A stretch of 64,000 bases of DNA, taken from the NCBI GenBank assembly GCA_015039315.1, contig WIDE01000001.1:418758-482757 (forward strand), read 5' to 3'. Source of the stretch: Clavulina sp. PMI_390 (lineage: Eukaryota > Basidiomycota > Agaricomycetes > Cantharellales > Hydnaceae). How positions within the stretch are numbered: position 1 is the first letter of the stretch; each line of letters begins with the position of its first letter. The notes under the pieces are model-generated. The model was not told the DNA's origin and did no database searches. It saw only the letters and a program-made list of their open reading frames with translations. Of the stretch, positions 1 to 11,675 are shown piece by piece. Position numbers and translations under genes: made by a program.

Positions 1-47
1 ACTTTCCCCGAGCCGTCGGAGGATTTCGCGCAGCAGGAAGTCTACAG

Positions 48-3000
48 TTATCGCATAAGGGTGGACGCTTTCTCTTGACTAACCGATTGATTGAGAGCCA
101 ACTCACCAGCGTGATAGTTCGTTGAATAGCGCAACTCCGAGAGGAACGAATGAACAACGGGGTTCTCGGCAAACAATTGGCCAGAGAAGTATGCATGGAG
201 ATGCTGATAAAGTTGTCTAACAAAGCAAAAAAAAAAATGAGAGAGAGAGAGAACTGGATAGAAGCAACGAACATACTCAAGTGTGAGCCCCTCTAAGTCT
301 TTAGCTTTGAATGGTGGCAGTGGCGTGGGTGGCGATGCGTAATCTTCATGCTTGTTGTCCACGGCCCAGGACCACAATCGGCGAACGATGACACTGAGGG
401 CAGTAATCATTGTATCAAAGAAGAAAGCGAAACTTTGGCTGTTGACTATCAAGAGCGTCACTCAGATATGGGGATGCCGTAACAATGTTCGTGAGTGGAA
501 CCTACCAACGTGGTCCCTCGAAATACGAGCTATACCTTTCCCGAGTTGATGATCCCAAACATCCTTATACGGACGCAAAATGCCTATAAGATTGGAATGT
601 TGACACCTCGGTCAGCACTGACTAACGTGAAAGCTTGATCGGGGTCACCTGTAATATCTATTTCTTCCACCAGTCGACCAATCGCGTCAAGCTGCATATC
701 TTGGATCGTAGAATCGAATGCTGCAACAGCGGTGACTCCAGATGAGATCACCACAACTCTGACGTCGCGAAACGGCATTCGTAGTTTATTAGACCGTCGC
801 ATTGAGCTCTCAATCTAGACGGAAATAGGAAGGTCAAGGCAAGTTCGACGGCTTAGAGGGTAAAAGAGCCGAAACATACCACTGAAGAGATTCGAGAATG
901 GAAACCTTCGCGTGGGTTGGCCATAGACCAAAAGATGATGACGAGAGCTGTATCATAACCAGAGGTTTGAGGGAAAAGCCGAGCAATATCATCTAACCGT
1001 GCCAGCTGAGAACTCCATTGTGACCCTCTACAGGAATGGGGAAGGATATGAGCCCAGGTGAGCTGAATAAGAGCTTAGAATACTTACAAATCATCGTATT
1101 CTGAGTCACTAAACGACCGAGGAACTTCGAACACCAACAATCCTGGGCGATCAGAGCGAGAAATCTACAGAGGTTGGTTAGGCCATCTTCCCCGCTGCTC
1201 TTGCTCCAGAGTACTTACCGAGTGCTCATCGCTATCGATAGTTCTCCGCAAGAGCCCCTGCCCTTCGCTTATTCCTGAGATTGGAGAAGCTTCGTCCATA
1301 TCCAGTTTTCGCCGAAGCCACTGAGAGCTTGTTTCTTCTCTATCATCAGTAGGTGTTGCGAGCCAGATGTTCCACCGAGGTGGTAAACTCCCAGGTCTCC
1401 GTTGTTGCAACACAGATTGGGACAGACTGAGTCTTCCATTCGACGGGGAAGCAAGGGGAGAGTCTGCATACGACAGCGAACGCAAGCGTTGTCGGATCGA
1501 CCGAAGGAAATCCCCAGGAGCCCAGAGCTCGTCCGCCATAGCCCTCGCATGCTCCATTCTTCGGACGTTTTCATCATCCTCGAGAGGCATCCTGGCTCGT
1601 ATGAGGGCAGCTGGGGTAGACGTCATGACGGATGATGCACGACTGATAGTAGTGGTAACTTCACCGCCTTCCCATTCGGCCTCGTCATCATCCATTAGAG
1701 TCGAGCCCCAGCTCATGCTGGCCCTCAGCATGGCTTCGCGTATTTCCCTTCGACCCTCTTTCTCGATTCTCCGTAATTGAGCCTTGTCTAGTGCTCGGGT
1801 CAACCATCTATCCCAATAAATACGCCGTAAATGCCGTGTCCGAAACTCCTCTGCGATCAACTGGTGAGCACATTGCGAGACGATGTTTTTCACCATCTCT
1901 GCATAAATCGTCTCTGAAAGCTCATTGACCCTTGCGCGCGCCCGGGCTGCTTCTGCCTCGGCTGCTGCTTCACGTCGCCGACGATTTGCCTCTGCCTCAG
2001 CGGCAGCAACGGCAGCGGCAGAGGGCTGGATGTCAGCATTCAATAGCTCCTGCTTGGTGACCTGGAATGAAGGAGGCTGGGTTAGGGCAGGCTGATTATT
2101 GATCTCGAGTGTTTTGGGCCTAGTTTGAGGGAACGATGGTTGGGGCACGTTTGGCTGCACCGAGGTTCGGACACTAGGTGGTTTTATGAAGGCGGATGTG
2201 GATGTTGATGATGACTGGGGGATTGACGCGAAGGAACTAGATGCCGCAGGTGCGCGCGATGGAAAGGAAGAAGGCGGAGTGCTATCCATACGTGGTGGAG
2301 GTGTGGGCGTTATGAGTGTTGGCGTATTGGACTTCCCAAAGGGATTGCCAGGCACCGCGAATGGGTTTTGAGGAAATGATGTTCCACTGGTCGAGAATGA
2401 GGCAGGTGGTATTGGACTGGGGGAAGGGGCAGGGGGTGCAGGAGTCGCTGTTGGAGCCTGAGGGGCCAAGAACGGGGATGTGGATGATGGGACGGGCGTA
2501 GTCGATGGGGGTCCTGATGGTGGCTGGGGAACCCCGAAGAACTTGGACTTTCCGAATATTGACCCAGAGGTCGCAGCTCCATTCGTGGCGGGACCGGAGG
2601 TAGTTGAGGTAGGGTTCGAGGTCGATGGTGAGAAGGGGTTGGGCATAGAGGGACTAGGCGCAAAGGATGACAGGGAAGATCGAGGAGAAGATGCTGATGA
2701 ACCAGGGGGGTTCATCGACTTTCTTCTGGGGGTAGGGAGAGAGAAAGAAGAAGTTACTGTAGGGGAAGGAGGGACGAGCGGTGTACTCTCCGTCAACGGT
2801 ACTAAGCCATCAATGTATTCTGAATATGATCGTCCACCCTGTTTTGTTGAAACGAGACGGGTCGCCTTGAGCGTAGGAACAACACCCCCCTCTGAAAGAT
2901 ACATTAGAAGAAAGGAAGATAACCAGTGGCGATTAAGAAGACTTACCGATAACATCAACATTTTTGGACAGCCCAATGTGAGGTCTTCCTCTTAATTCCA

Positions 3001-4467
3001 CGATTGGAATATTAAGAGCTTTCACATATGAGGTTGTCTCATCGTCGTTATTGAAACCGAGAATATCGGTCATCTTTTGGATAGAAAGCCCCTGGTTTTG
3101 ACCGACGCCTGCCTTCATACTTTTGAACGCTCCAGTCCTGACGCTCTCAAAATGATGTTCCAAGAGGCATGCAATGAGATAGGGCGTAGAGGGACGCGCG
3201 ACGAGGCCGAAGAACCTCGCAAACGTATTTTGAGCTGCTGGGCAGTTCGGAGAGTGCTTGCCTGAAACGGCATTATTTCGTTGACCAGCTGCATGTAACT
3301 CCATAGCGAGCTGCACAATCGGAGCATCAATGATGGCATCACTTTGTCGCTCGAGCGATGTAGATATTCTGCCATTGCGCAGATGCGCTAGAAGGTGATA
3401 TGCACGGAATTCAGGCTCGTTGAGGGGAAATATACCAGTGCGATGGGCGTCGTCGTAGAACTCCATGAGTGAAGTAAGGGCTTGGAGCAGAGTTTTGTTG
3501 GCAGGTGGAGGATTAGAGATATTGTGCCTTGAGACTCACATTTATGGAGTTGCTCCAACTCTAGCTGGAATCGGAAGTTGGGGACAGACTTCATCTGGTG
3601 GAAAGCAAGGATATGGTAGCGAACGATGCGCTCATGGCATTCAATCGCAATATCGCCTCTTTCATGTTGAACAGTAAAGTCCTGGCGGACCCCACGAGTT
3701 CTGTCGCTGATGAGATTATGGGTTTCCTCGAAAGGATATTGTGGCAGGAGTTCATGGAAGAGATAATCCAATGTTTTCTAGGCATGATATTGAGCATATC
3801 GAATAACCACTGGGGTGCAACAGAAGAGTACCTTGAGTACTAGCGGTGGTCGCACATCGGACGGTAGTTGCATTTCATCACCAGCTGCTGGTCTCTTGAA
3901 GACCTTGACTGCACGAGCAGGGTCCACCAAGCCGGTGACCGGATCCTAGGTGCACAGGAGGTTTCAGTAGCATTGAAAGAAAGACTACTGCCAAGGGGAC
4001 TCACCCGCTCAAATTTGCTAATTTGGTTTTGGTATTCGCGTTCGATAACCTCAAACGCCGGACACATGGTCTGGCATGTCCCCACAAGAGTGATAGCATC
4101 TTCGAGCCTGCGCTTCTCATTGACCCCGCTGATCAACCCATCTTTGAGAGCCTGTTTCCTCTCTTTCTCTCGATTCTCTTTCGCCTTCAAAAGCAACATA
4201 GATGAGAGAACGAACATCGAGAGTTGCAGCAAAAGCACATACCTGGGCGACGCGCTTGGTGAGAGAGACGTCACCCTGGAAGCGAGCAAGGCGGTCCTCG
4301 TTATTCCGCTCTATGCCCTTCATGCGTTCGAAGACACTCCAGCGCGTGTGTTGGCGCGCAAGCTGTGAAACGCGGCGAGTGTGTTCAAGTTGGGAGTTGA
4401 GACGAGGAACTGAGTGCCAATTCAGTTTTTCCTTGTTCGTCTTTGGTGGCCTTTGCTTCTCTGCCAC
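48..4467 (-). CDS. SAC3: SAC3/GANP-family mRNA export factor (multi-exon, both ends uncertain)
   Basis: Scaffold of the TREX-2 complex at nuclear pores, coupling transcription to mRNA export. Reading leftward, an N-terminal segment rich in R, Q and E is followed by the family hallmark GTCQTMCPAFE (about 4040-4080), then by PSDVRPPLVLK and DYLFHELLPQYPFEETHNL and the rest of the helical Sac3/GANP domain (down to about 2950). After that comes a long Pro/Ser-rich linker and an Ala/Arg/Glu helical segment within the exon 1165-2976. Further exons follow at about 1100-1165, 880-1035, 600-800 and 48-450. They keep frame across GT/AG junctions and encode a folded C-terminal region, so the protein is very long. 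The start is not solved: the first exon reads openly up to about 4467 but its first in-frame ATG is at 4323, after conserved-looking sequence, so a short upstream exon is likely. The last exon may end at 48 or splice out of the window. Confidence 0.82.
227..252. repeat. A-run plus (GA)n microsatellite
   Basis: Eleven A followed by seven GA units on the + strand. The tract lies in a stretch that reads as an intron or 3' part of SAC3, since the predicted coding frame breaks here. Simple-sequence DNA, likely length-polymorphic. Confidence 0.8.
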
Positions 4468-4484
4468 TTGGCTTCCTCCCTATT

Positions 4485-5965
4485 ATGAACGAACCTTCGT
4501 CATTAAATGCTCGTCGATCCACGCGTCTGCGCCAGCCGGTAGACCTGAGCACAGACCCTGTCGTTGTTGAGCCTGTCGTGGTCGTCCAACCTTCCCAGAA
4601 GGCGTTGGGCAAGCGACCACAACAGAGCGTTGCCCAGAACACCCCAGAGCCTCCAGAGCCTGCTCAGAATAATGTCAAGAAAGCGACTCGCGTCTTACCG
4701 TCGCGTTCTTCGCGGAAGAGCCAAGGGAGTCTGATGGTGAACGAGTTGTTGCGCGACTACGAGCAAAGATCTGGTACGCCCCCCAACAATATTTTCTGAT
4801 CCTATTCGTGTACTGAAGCGTTCTGTACATTACAGCGGCCGCGAAAGCAACTCTGCCATCTACAGCCACCTTTCTCCTCACTACGGACTCGTCTGTCCTC
4901 CCACCTCCCAAAGACCCTGATGCCAGTCCATCATATACCCAACCTACTCGAAAACCAAAGCCCAGTGCTCAAGTCGCGCCCATCGATGCAGAGCCCGATT
5001 TTATTCCACTAACAGAGACTACGTCCGTCGGCGGTCGGCTACGCGCGCGCGACACACATAATGTGAGCAAGCTGGACGATGCCCTGGACAACGATCTGCC
5101 ATGAATGCTAACTAACGAGCTCTTTGCTGTCCAGCCTATGACCGACACGTCCGACCAGGCTTACCTTGCTCGCCACAAGCGATTTGAAGGGCTAGAAAAA
5201 CGACAACGCCTACGTGAGAAGGAGAAGATCCTACACGAGCGATACAAGCTCAAGGAGCGAATCGACCAGCTCCGTGCAATGCCTCCCCAGACGTTCTTGC
5301 CCGACGAACCTGCCCCCCCTCTCACCCATGATCAAATTGTGGAAGGGGAGCGAGCGCGTCGAGAACTGCTACGGGAGGCGGAGGAGTTGGAACGCCGCTA
5401 TGATCTCCTGCTTTCCAACCATCGGGACCATCACGTTGAAGAGGCGCGTCCCCCTCCGTCCCTAACGATAAAAGTTCGTCTGGGATCTACTGGCACGCGC
5501 ACCCCTCCTGTTGAAGGTACCCGTACTGTAAACTTTGCCGGCACGAACGCGACAGCCTCGAACAACGCGAATCATACGACGTCTGCTCGCAATCGCCCTG
5601 CAAAGACCCCCGCTCGGCCAAGGACCACATCCCGCTCCAAGTCCCCTGATTCCCCTCGCTCCAAGCGCCCTCGACACTCTGCACCCGCAGAAGCACTTTC
5701 CTACGCAGAGATAGAGAGCCAGCTTGCGCCTGGATACGTTCCGGACATCCTCCGCATCGCCGCCCCAACAAACGCGTCCCGGATCCCAAGCCGTACGATA
5801 TTGCCATTTGGCGTAAAGGCGCCCACGATTCTGGACGAACAGTCCGAGTTTGAGTTGCCGCTTGGTATCCAAAGCACCTCAACCCCCAATCCTCGCGACA
5901 CTCCAGATGCCCCTTCTAAGCACGAGGAAGACCCTGTTGCCCAGCCCAGATCACGAGGGCAGTGA
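4485..5965 (+). CDS. Basic, coiled-coil nuclear protein (possible PEHE-like segment)
   Basis: Exons 4485-4773, 4836-5062 and 5135-5965 join in frame to 448 residues. The N-terminus is basic (ARRSTRLRQP) and the middle is a disordered Pro/Thr-rich stretch. Residues about 175-230 form a charged helix beginning SDQAYLARHKRFEGLEKRQR and continuing with an E/K/R-rich heptad-like pattern; a second helix (EGERARRELLREAEELERR) follows. The C-terminus is rich in Ser, Pro and Arg, with patches resembling nuclear localisation signals. The spacing of D-x-x-Y-x-x-R-H-x-x-x-E in the first helix recalls the PEHE region of MSL1/NSL1 acetyltransferase partners, but this is weak pattern resemblance only. The start codon lies 18 bp from the open frame of the divergent SAC3, so the two share or overlap their 5' regions. 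Function unknown. Confidence 0.72.
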
Positions 5966-6334
5966 TCAGGCTGGGACGGTTTCCAGCAACGTCCACGTCG
6001 CGGAGACTTTTGGACTCTTCTTGCAACAAGCTTTATTGTTATTCTTTTGTATTTATCCCTAGTTGATATCCGGCTATTCACATAATGATGCCACCCTCTC
6101 ACACGACGAGAAGCTGCACTGCGGGTAGAGTGTATCAAGTTTTGATGTAGGCTATAATGTCTTGGAGAAAGAAGGTTCCTATTCAGAGACATGTGAATCT
6201 AAACATATCTTTCCCATGAAATGATTTGCTCGCTGAAATCATTCTTGTGTGATTGTCAGCTCCAAGCAGTTGTTAGATCTTCACGTTGTCAGTTGTTTGG
6301 TTCGTGTGGGCACCCTCTGCTTGTGGACAACTCA

Positions 6335-7562
6335 ATGTTCGTCGCTCGCAGGCCGAATGGCTTGAGATCAACGCTATCTCTTATCCGCCATCAGAGCACT
6401 GTGGCCCCTACGTCGCCCGAAGGAGCCTCCCCGCCCAAGCCCAAAGATGTGCCAACTCGCCTCGCCAAATTTCGGACTGCCCGTCCTCCTATCATGAACG
6501 AGTTGCAGAGCCTTGAAAAACCTCGCTACAAGCGCTGTGGGTTCTTTTACTGCTAGTGTGCGTGATATCGTGGCTAATATTCTCCCAACAGCTTCCACTC
6601 TTCCCCAGTCATGGCCCGTCCAATCCACCCCCTCCTCATCCCCTTCCTCAGGCCCAAATGCGGCGAGAGAGAAGCCAAAGTCAGCCCAACCGCCTCGCCA
6701 GAGGCCAAGGAAAGTCAGCAAACCAGATGGCACCGCTCCCCAAGTGCGAGTTCAGGGTCAAGGTCAAGGTCGACCTAGCGAGAGAAACAAGAGTGGCAAG
6801 TTCTCTCAATCACCACGTCGCCGAAACCGCCAATCCAGGAATCTCGAAAAGGAGGACGACAAGGAAGAAGTCTTTGATCCCGCCCTGTTTGTCGCGTCGG
6901 AGCCTTTAACCGAGTGGAAAACACCAGCTGGAGAGGCTCTCTCGCTCGAGGAGACAATTAATGCTCGTAAATCACTGCTTGCGTTCATCAAGTCCACCCC
7001 CACGCCACACTCTTCGAAAAATACTCCATCTTCCGAGTCCGCTACTGGCACGGAAGACCTTGAGGCTCCCGAAGAATTCGAGCCCTTGGTCGACTCGCGA
7101 TCCATTGCAGCGGCCCTCCTCCCTCAACCACCCGTTCCATCAAACTTCACTTCACGGGCCAAATCTGCACCCCAGTGGGGCCAGACGCGTTACATTGCCA
7201 ACCCCTCAGCTCGTTCTCAGGGACAGCAGCGTGACTTGAGGCTCGCCCAGCATCACTTTATGCATCGTATGAATGGACCCGAGACCTCGAAGAAGACGTC
7301 GCCAGGTCTGTCAAAGTCCAAATCCCAGACCAAGCCTGTCTCCTCTGCCATAACATCACCTCAGAGAGATACCCTCGATGCTTCACGCGGAGCTCAACTC
7401 TTCAGACGCCACATTTTGGCTGGGGATTATTCCCCATTGACCCTCCCAGAACGAGGCAATCAGAGGCGCGCTCTTGTTGCAGCAAAGCGTGTCCTTGCCG
7501 CGAATTCGAGCATGACGCACACACAGAAGATTGAGGCTGCTCGTCTCGCTCATCTATCATAG
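6335..7562 (+). CDS. Predicted mitochondrial protein of unknown function
   Basis: Two exons, 6335-6536 and 6592-7562, with a 55-nt intron (donor GTGGGT, acceptor ACAG), give 390 residues. The N-terminus (MFVARRPNGLRSTLSLIRHQ) is rich in Arg, Ser and Leu and lacks acidic residues, as expected of a matrix-targeting presequence. The middle is disordered and rich in Ser, Pro, Arg and Lys. The C-terminal 70 residues look folded and are probably helical: LFRRHILAGDYSPLTLPERG and a second helix ending EAARLAHLS. I chose the ATG at 6335 because an upstream in-frame start would add non-presequence residues. The stop is 116 bp before the next gene (MAS2) on the same strand. I do not recognise the family; a lineage-specific mitoribosomal or RNA-associated protein would fit but is inference. 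Confidence 0.65.
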
Positions 7563-7678
7563 ACGATTTTCTGTAATTTTCGATTACCCACGCTCCAATA
7601 TAATTTTTCCCGAGGCTATTTGCTCTTGTTTGCGCTGCCGAAATTCTACTGCTGACGAGCCTTTGCCTGCATCCCTCA

Positions 7679-9419
7679 ATGCGTCGAACCATTACCAAAA
7701 TACGGCCTTCCAGAACTACGCCTCTGCGTAATATCTCGGGGCCTCGTCGGTCATTAGCAACGCCAGCGCAAGCACGGGTTTGTTGTGTCTTCACTATTTG
7801 CTGACCATAAACTGACGAACCACTCTGGATAGCCTGACGATGCACAAATCACGACATTGCCTAACAAACTACGCGTTGTAACTGAGGACAAACCTGGCCA
7901 CTTCTCTTCGGTTGGCGTTTACATTGATGCCGGCTCAAGATATGAGACTGCGCGAACGTCAGGCGCAAGCCACTTGTTAGATCGTATGGCCTTCAAAGTA
8001 CGCCCATCTCACTCCAGGTCTCAGCTGTATGCTAAAGATATACCCAACTTTTTACTAGTCCACCGAAAATCGGGACGCAGATGAAATGTCTGAAGCTGTC
8101 AATGCTCTTGGTGGCCAAGTGACATGTGCTTCCTCTCGCGAAACGATGATGTACCAATCCTCTCATTTCCAATCCGTCACCCCAGCCGCCATGTCTCTTC
8201 TTGCGGACACAATTCGTCGCTCCTCTTTCCTCCCTGAAGAGGTCGCAGCTCAGCAGGAAGCTGTAGCATATGAGGTGAGGGAGCTGAACGCAAAGCCTGA
8301 GATGATCCTCCCCGAAATCCTTCATCAAGTGGCCTATCAAAACAACACCCTAGGGAATCCGCTTCTTTGCCCCGAAGAAAGGATCCCTTTGGTGAATCGG
8401 GACCTCCTCGCGGAGTATACCCGGACTTGGTATCGACCAGACCGTATGGTTGTTGCCGGGGCCGGGATCGCGCACTCCGAGCTGGTTAGACTAGCTGAAG
8501 AACATTTTGGCGATTTGACCATCCCGAGCCCCCTTTCCACGTCCTCTAGCCCCTCCCGTTCCATTCCATCACACCTTCTTCCGCCTTCCCCTGCGGCGTC
8601 CCCCTCGATGTACAAATCTCTCACCACAGCCGCTTCCTCGCTCCTCGGTTCACGATCAACAGAGGAGCCTTCGTTTGAGGAGTTGATCTCTGCGAAAGCT
8701 CGCTATACCGGCGGCCACCTCTTCATTCACAGACCTGAGGAGCAGTTCAACCATGTATACCTCGCCTTTGAGGGTGTCTCGATCCACGACCCAGATATCT
8801 ATGCACTGGCAACTATTCAAATTCTCCTTGGAGGTGGAGGGAGCTTCTCTGCAGGTACTTCAACTCTTTTACTTGCCTCGCTATGGTGATTGGCTGACTC
8901 GTTACTCTAGGTGGCCCTGGGAAGGGCATGTATTCGAGGCTTTACACTCACGTTCTCAACCACCACCCAGCCATTGATCACTGCTCTTCTCTTCATCATA
9001 TCTACGCTGACTCCTCCCTGTTTGGGATAGTCGGCACCTCCTACACTTCTCTACGACCCAAGGACATGCTTCCCACCTTGGTACACCAGCTCTCTTCCCT
9101 CTTGTACAACCCTGTTGGCGAACGAGAACTTTCCCGGGCGAAGAATCAACTGATGAGCTCGCTTGTGATGGCCCTTGAGAGCCGTGCAGTAGAGGTGGAG
9201 GACCTTGGTCGTCAGGTTCTCGTGCATGGGCGGCGCGTATCTGTCGCAGAGATGTGCGAGAAGATCGAACAAGTTACTCCTAAGGATCTCATGCGTGTGG
9301 CGGGTCGTGTCTTTGGCACGAGGGTGGAAGGCCCACCGACTTTGCTCGTCATGGGGCAAGAGGACATTCCCGACTGGCAAAAGACCATGCAGCAGTACGG
9401 AGTTGGACGTATGATTTAA
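7679..9419 (+). CDS. MAS2: Mitochondrial processing peptidase subunit alpha
   Basis: Non-catalytic alpha subunit of the matrix peptidase that removes presequences from imported precursors; it works with the beta subunit. Exons 7679-7777, 7833-7997, 8059-8854 and 8911-9419 join to 522 residues, normal for the family. An Arg/Ser/Thr-rich presequence covers about the first 30 residues. The M16 fold then follows with VGVYIDAGSRYE and ASHLLDRMAFK, where the zinc motif HxxEH of the beta subunit is degenerate, as expected for alpha. The glycine-rich loop that binds substrate, GGGGSFSAGGPGKGMYSRL, is assembled exactly across the intron at 8855-8910, which confirms that splice. The C-terminal domain includes HIYADSSLFGIVG. 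Promoter and 5' leader lie in the short gap after the preceding gene. Confidence 0.95.
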
Positions 9420-9794
9420 TACAGTCATTTTATTCACGCTACCATCCCCTCGCATAATAATACTTTTCTGATATTGTTGGTGCACTTCGGCCGCCGGCAC
9501 CGAAGATACGCCTCAGAATTTGCCAGGTCTTGGTGCATTGCCCTTGACATCGCTTGAAGCAATGGACTCTGTCGTCGTTCTTGCGCTTGGTACATAACAA
9601 AGCTCTCCTAGGCATGAGCTGTAAGAACGTTTCACAATTCGCAGCATGCAATTCTCTCCCAGCACGCGTCGTGGCCTCGGCATCGCTACTCAACTACAAC
9701 ACCGAGAGAAGGGGAACTATAAACTTCAACTTCATCAAGACACCTGCTGAATTATCAGGGTCTTAGACATCACTAAGTACACTGTCAACCTATC
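9420..9794. other. Intergenic, MAS2 to actin
   Basis: 375 bp between the MAS2 stop and the actin ATG. No open frame here resembles a known protein. It should hold the MAS2 3' end and the actin promoter and leader. I see no clear TATA box close to the actin start. Confidence 0.6.
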
Positions 9795-11675
9795 ATGGAC
9801 TTCGAAATCAATGCTCTCGTTCGTGGTTACCTCCAAAAGAAAGCATCTTCAGCAGGACAATTGATCAGATTTCGGCTACCTGTAGGTGATCGACAATGGA
9901 TCCGGAATGTGCAAGGCAGGGTGTATGGATCAACACATATTCTTCTTTCCCTCTACTGACTCGGGCTTTATTTTGTTCTAGATGCTGGTTAGTGGTTGCA
10001 GGACTCCGTGTCAGGAACGTCTCCCTCATTTGCCCCGATCTTAGGCGATGATGCCCCCCGTGCAGTGTTCCCGTATGTCCCTATAACCCGATCTGGAATG
10101 TCCTTACCCTAAACAACACATTTTAGGACTATTGTCGGTCAACCTCGACACTTCGGAGATGCGGCCGGGATAGATGGTAATGATTCGTATGTTGGGTGCG
10201 TCCGATCGGCTTTTCCTTCCATTTGCTAAGTTGATGATTCTCTGCAGTGATGAAGCTCAGGCCAAGCGCGGTATACTGAACCTGAGATACCCCATTGAAC
10301 ATGGAATCATCACCAACTGGGAGGATATGTGAGTGAAACGAGATTGCCCTTATCAGACCCTTTCACACATGTGAATGTGATTAGGGAGAAAATCTGGCAC
10401 CACACATTCCTCAATGAGCTTCGCGTTGCTCCGGAGGAGCACCCTGTGCTACTCACGGATACTCCCCTCAATCCGAAGTCCAATCGCGAGAGGATGACTG
10501 AAATCATGTTTGAAACATTCAACACTCAAGGACTATATGTGAAAATCCAAGCCGTCCTCGCTCTCTACGCTTCCGGGCGCACCACCGGCACTGTGTTTGA
10601 TTCTGGTGACGGCGTCTCTCACGTTGCGCCTATCTACGAGGGATTCTCTCTTGCATATGCCACGCAGCGCTTCGATCTGGCCGGCCGTGACTTGTCGGAT
10701 TATCTCGTCAAACTCCTCGCTTTGCGCGACTACTCGCTGGACACCGCCACGGAGTGCGAGGATATACGCGAGGTCAAAGAGAAAATGAGCTATGTGGCCC
10801 TTGATTTCGAGGAGGAGTATAAGATTGCTGCCAGAAACTCCTCCAGTGACCAAATTTATCTGCCGGATGGAGAGGTCATTAAGATCGGAAACGAGCGGTA
10901 CGTGAACAGATTCGGCACTTCGTACTTTGCTTCCCTACACTGAGGCCAATGAGGACAGCTTCCGCGCTCCCGAGGCGTTGTTCAATCCTGCGATGCTTGG
11001 AACTGAGTCTGTTGGTATTCAAAAGACACTGTAGGTTGCTCGCAGCTTCAGGCTCCAGAGCTATACATAATAAGAACACTCTATAGCCATAACTCCGTAG
11101 GTCTGTATGCTGAGAGGTGTTGAAATATTACCTCAGTTACTGTTACCATTCCCCAGATCCTTAAATGCAACCCGGATATCCGTCGCGACCTGTAAGTATC
11201 TCTCTCCCGGACTCTTCAATCCTCTCACTTCATCGTGGCACAGGTACGGAAACATTATTCTCTCTGGTGGGAACACAATGTACCCCGGTATGGCCGATCG
11301 AATATACAAGGAGCTGACTGCTTTAACGCCAGCTAGCTCGAGGGTTCGTCTTCTAGTAGAATCCAGTACTACTGCCACCAAACGCTCATTGGTTGTTTTA
11401 GATCGCTGTCGTTTCTCCACCCGAACGCAAGTATTCTGTCTGGATTGGAGGTTCAATTCTTGGTCTGTCCTCATAAACTCTGCTTATACGATGACCTGCT
11501 CATATGCTATTGCTTGCGCCTGCAGCGAGCCTTGATACTTTCCAGAGCCTCTGGGTCTCAAAGCAGGATTATGAGGAGTCAGGAGCATCCATCGTCCATC
11601 GAAGTCAGTGGCGAAAATCGTCTTCCTGCCATATTTACTTTCTGAGTTATCTATTTTTGGGCAGAATGCTTCTGA
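9795..11675 (+). CDS. Diverged conventional-length actin, 14 exons
   Basis: Actin-fold ATPase of 374 residues. Exons: 9795-9818, 9886-9922, 9982-9987, 10045-10072, 10127-10195, 10248-10328, 10385-10897, 10959-11030, 11087-11096, 11157-11191, 11244-11343, 11402-11462, 11526-11603, 11665-11675. All junctions have GT/AG ends and keep phase. Nucleotide-binding loops are intact ([19 protein letters not shown]), as are YPIEHGI with the methylatable His, [14 protein letters not shown], and the terminal HRKCF. Elsewhere it departs from the near-invariant fungal actin. The D-loop reads [17 protein letters not shown] instead of RHQGVMVGMGQKDSYVG, losing both Met residues, and the hydrophobic-plug region and subdomain 4 are also changed. 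It is therefore not the typical essential actin sequence but looks functional. I infer a paralogue; a true arp would be more diverged. Confidence 0.93.

Noticed and set aside
9795..11675. Actin as a pseudogene
   Set aside because: At first reading the frame is broken many times, but 14 exons with proper splice ends restore one uninterrupted 374-residue frame with all ATP-binding motifs.
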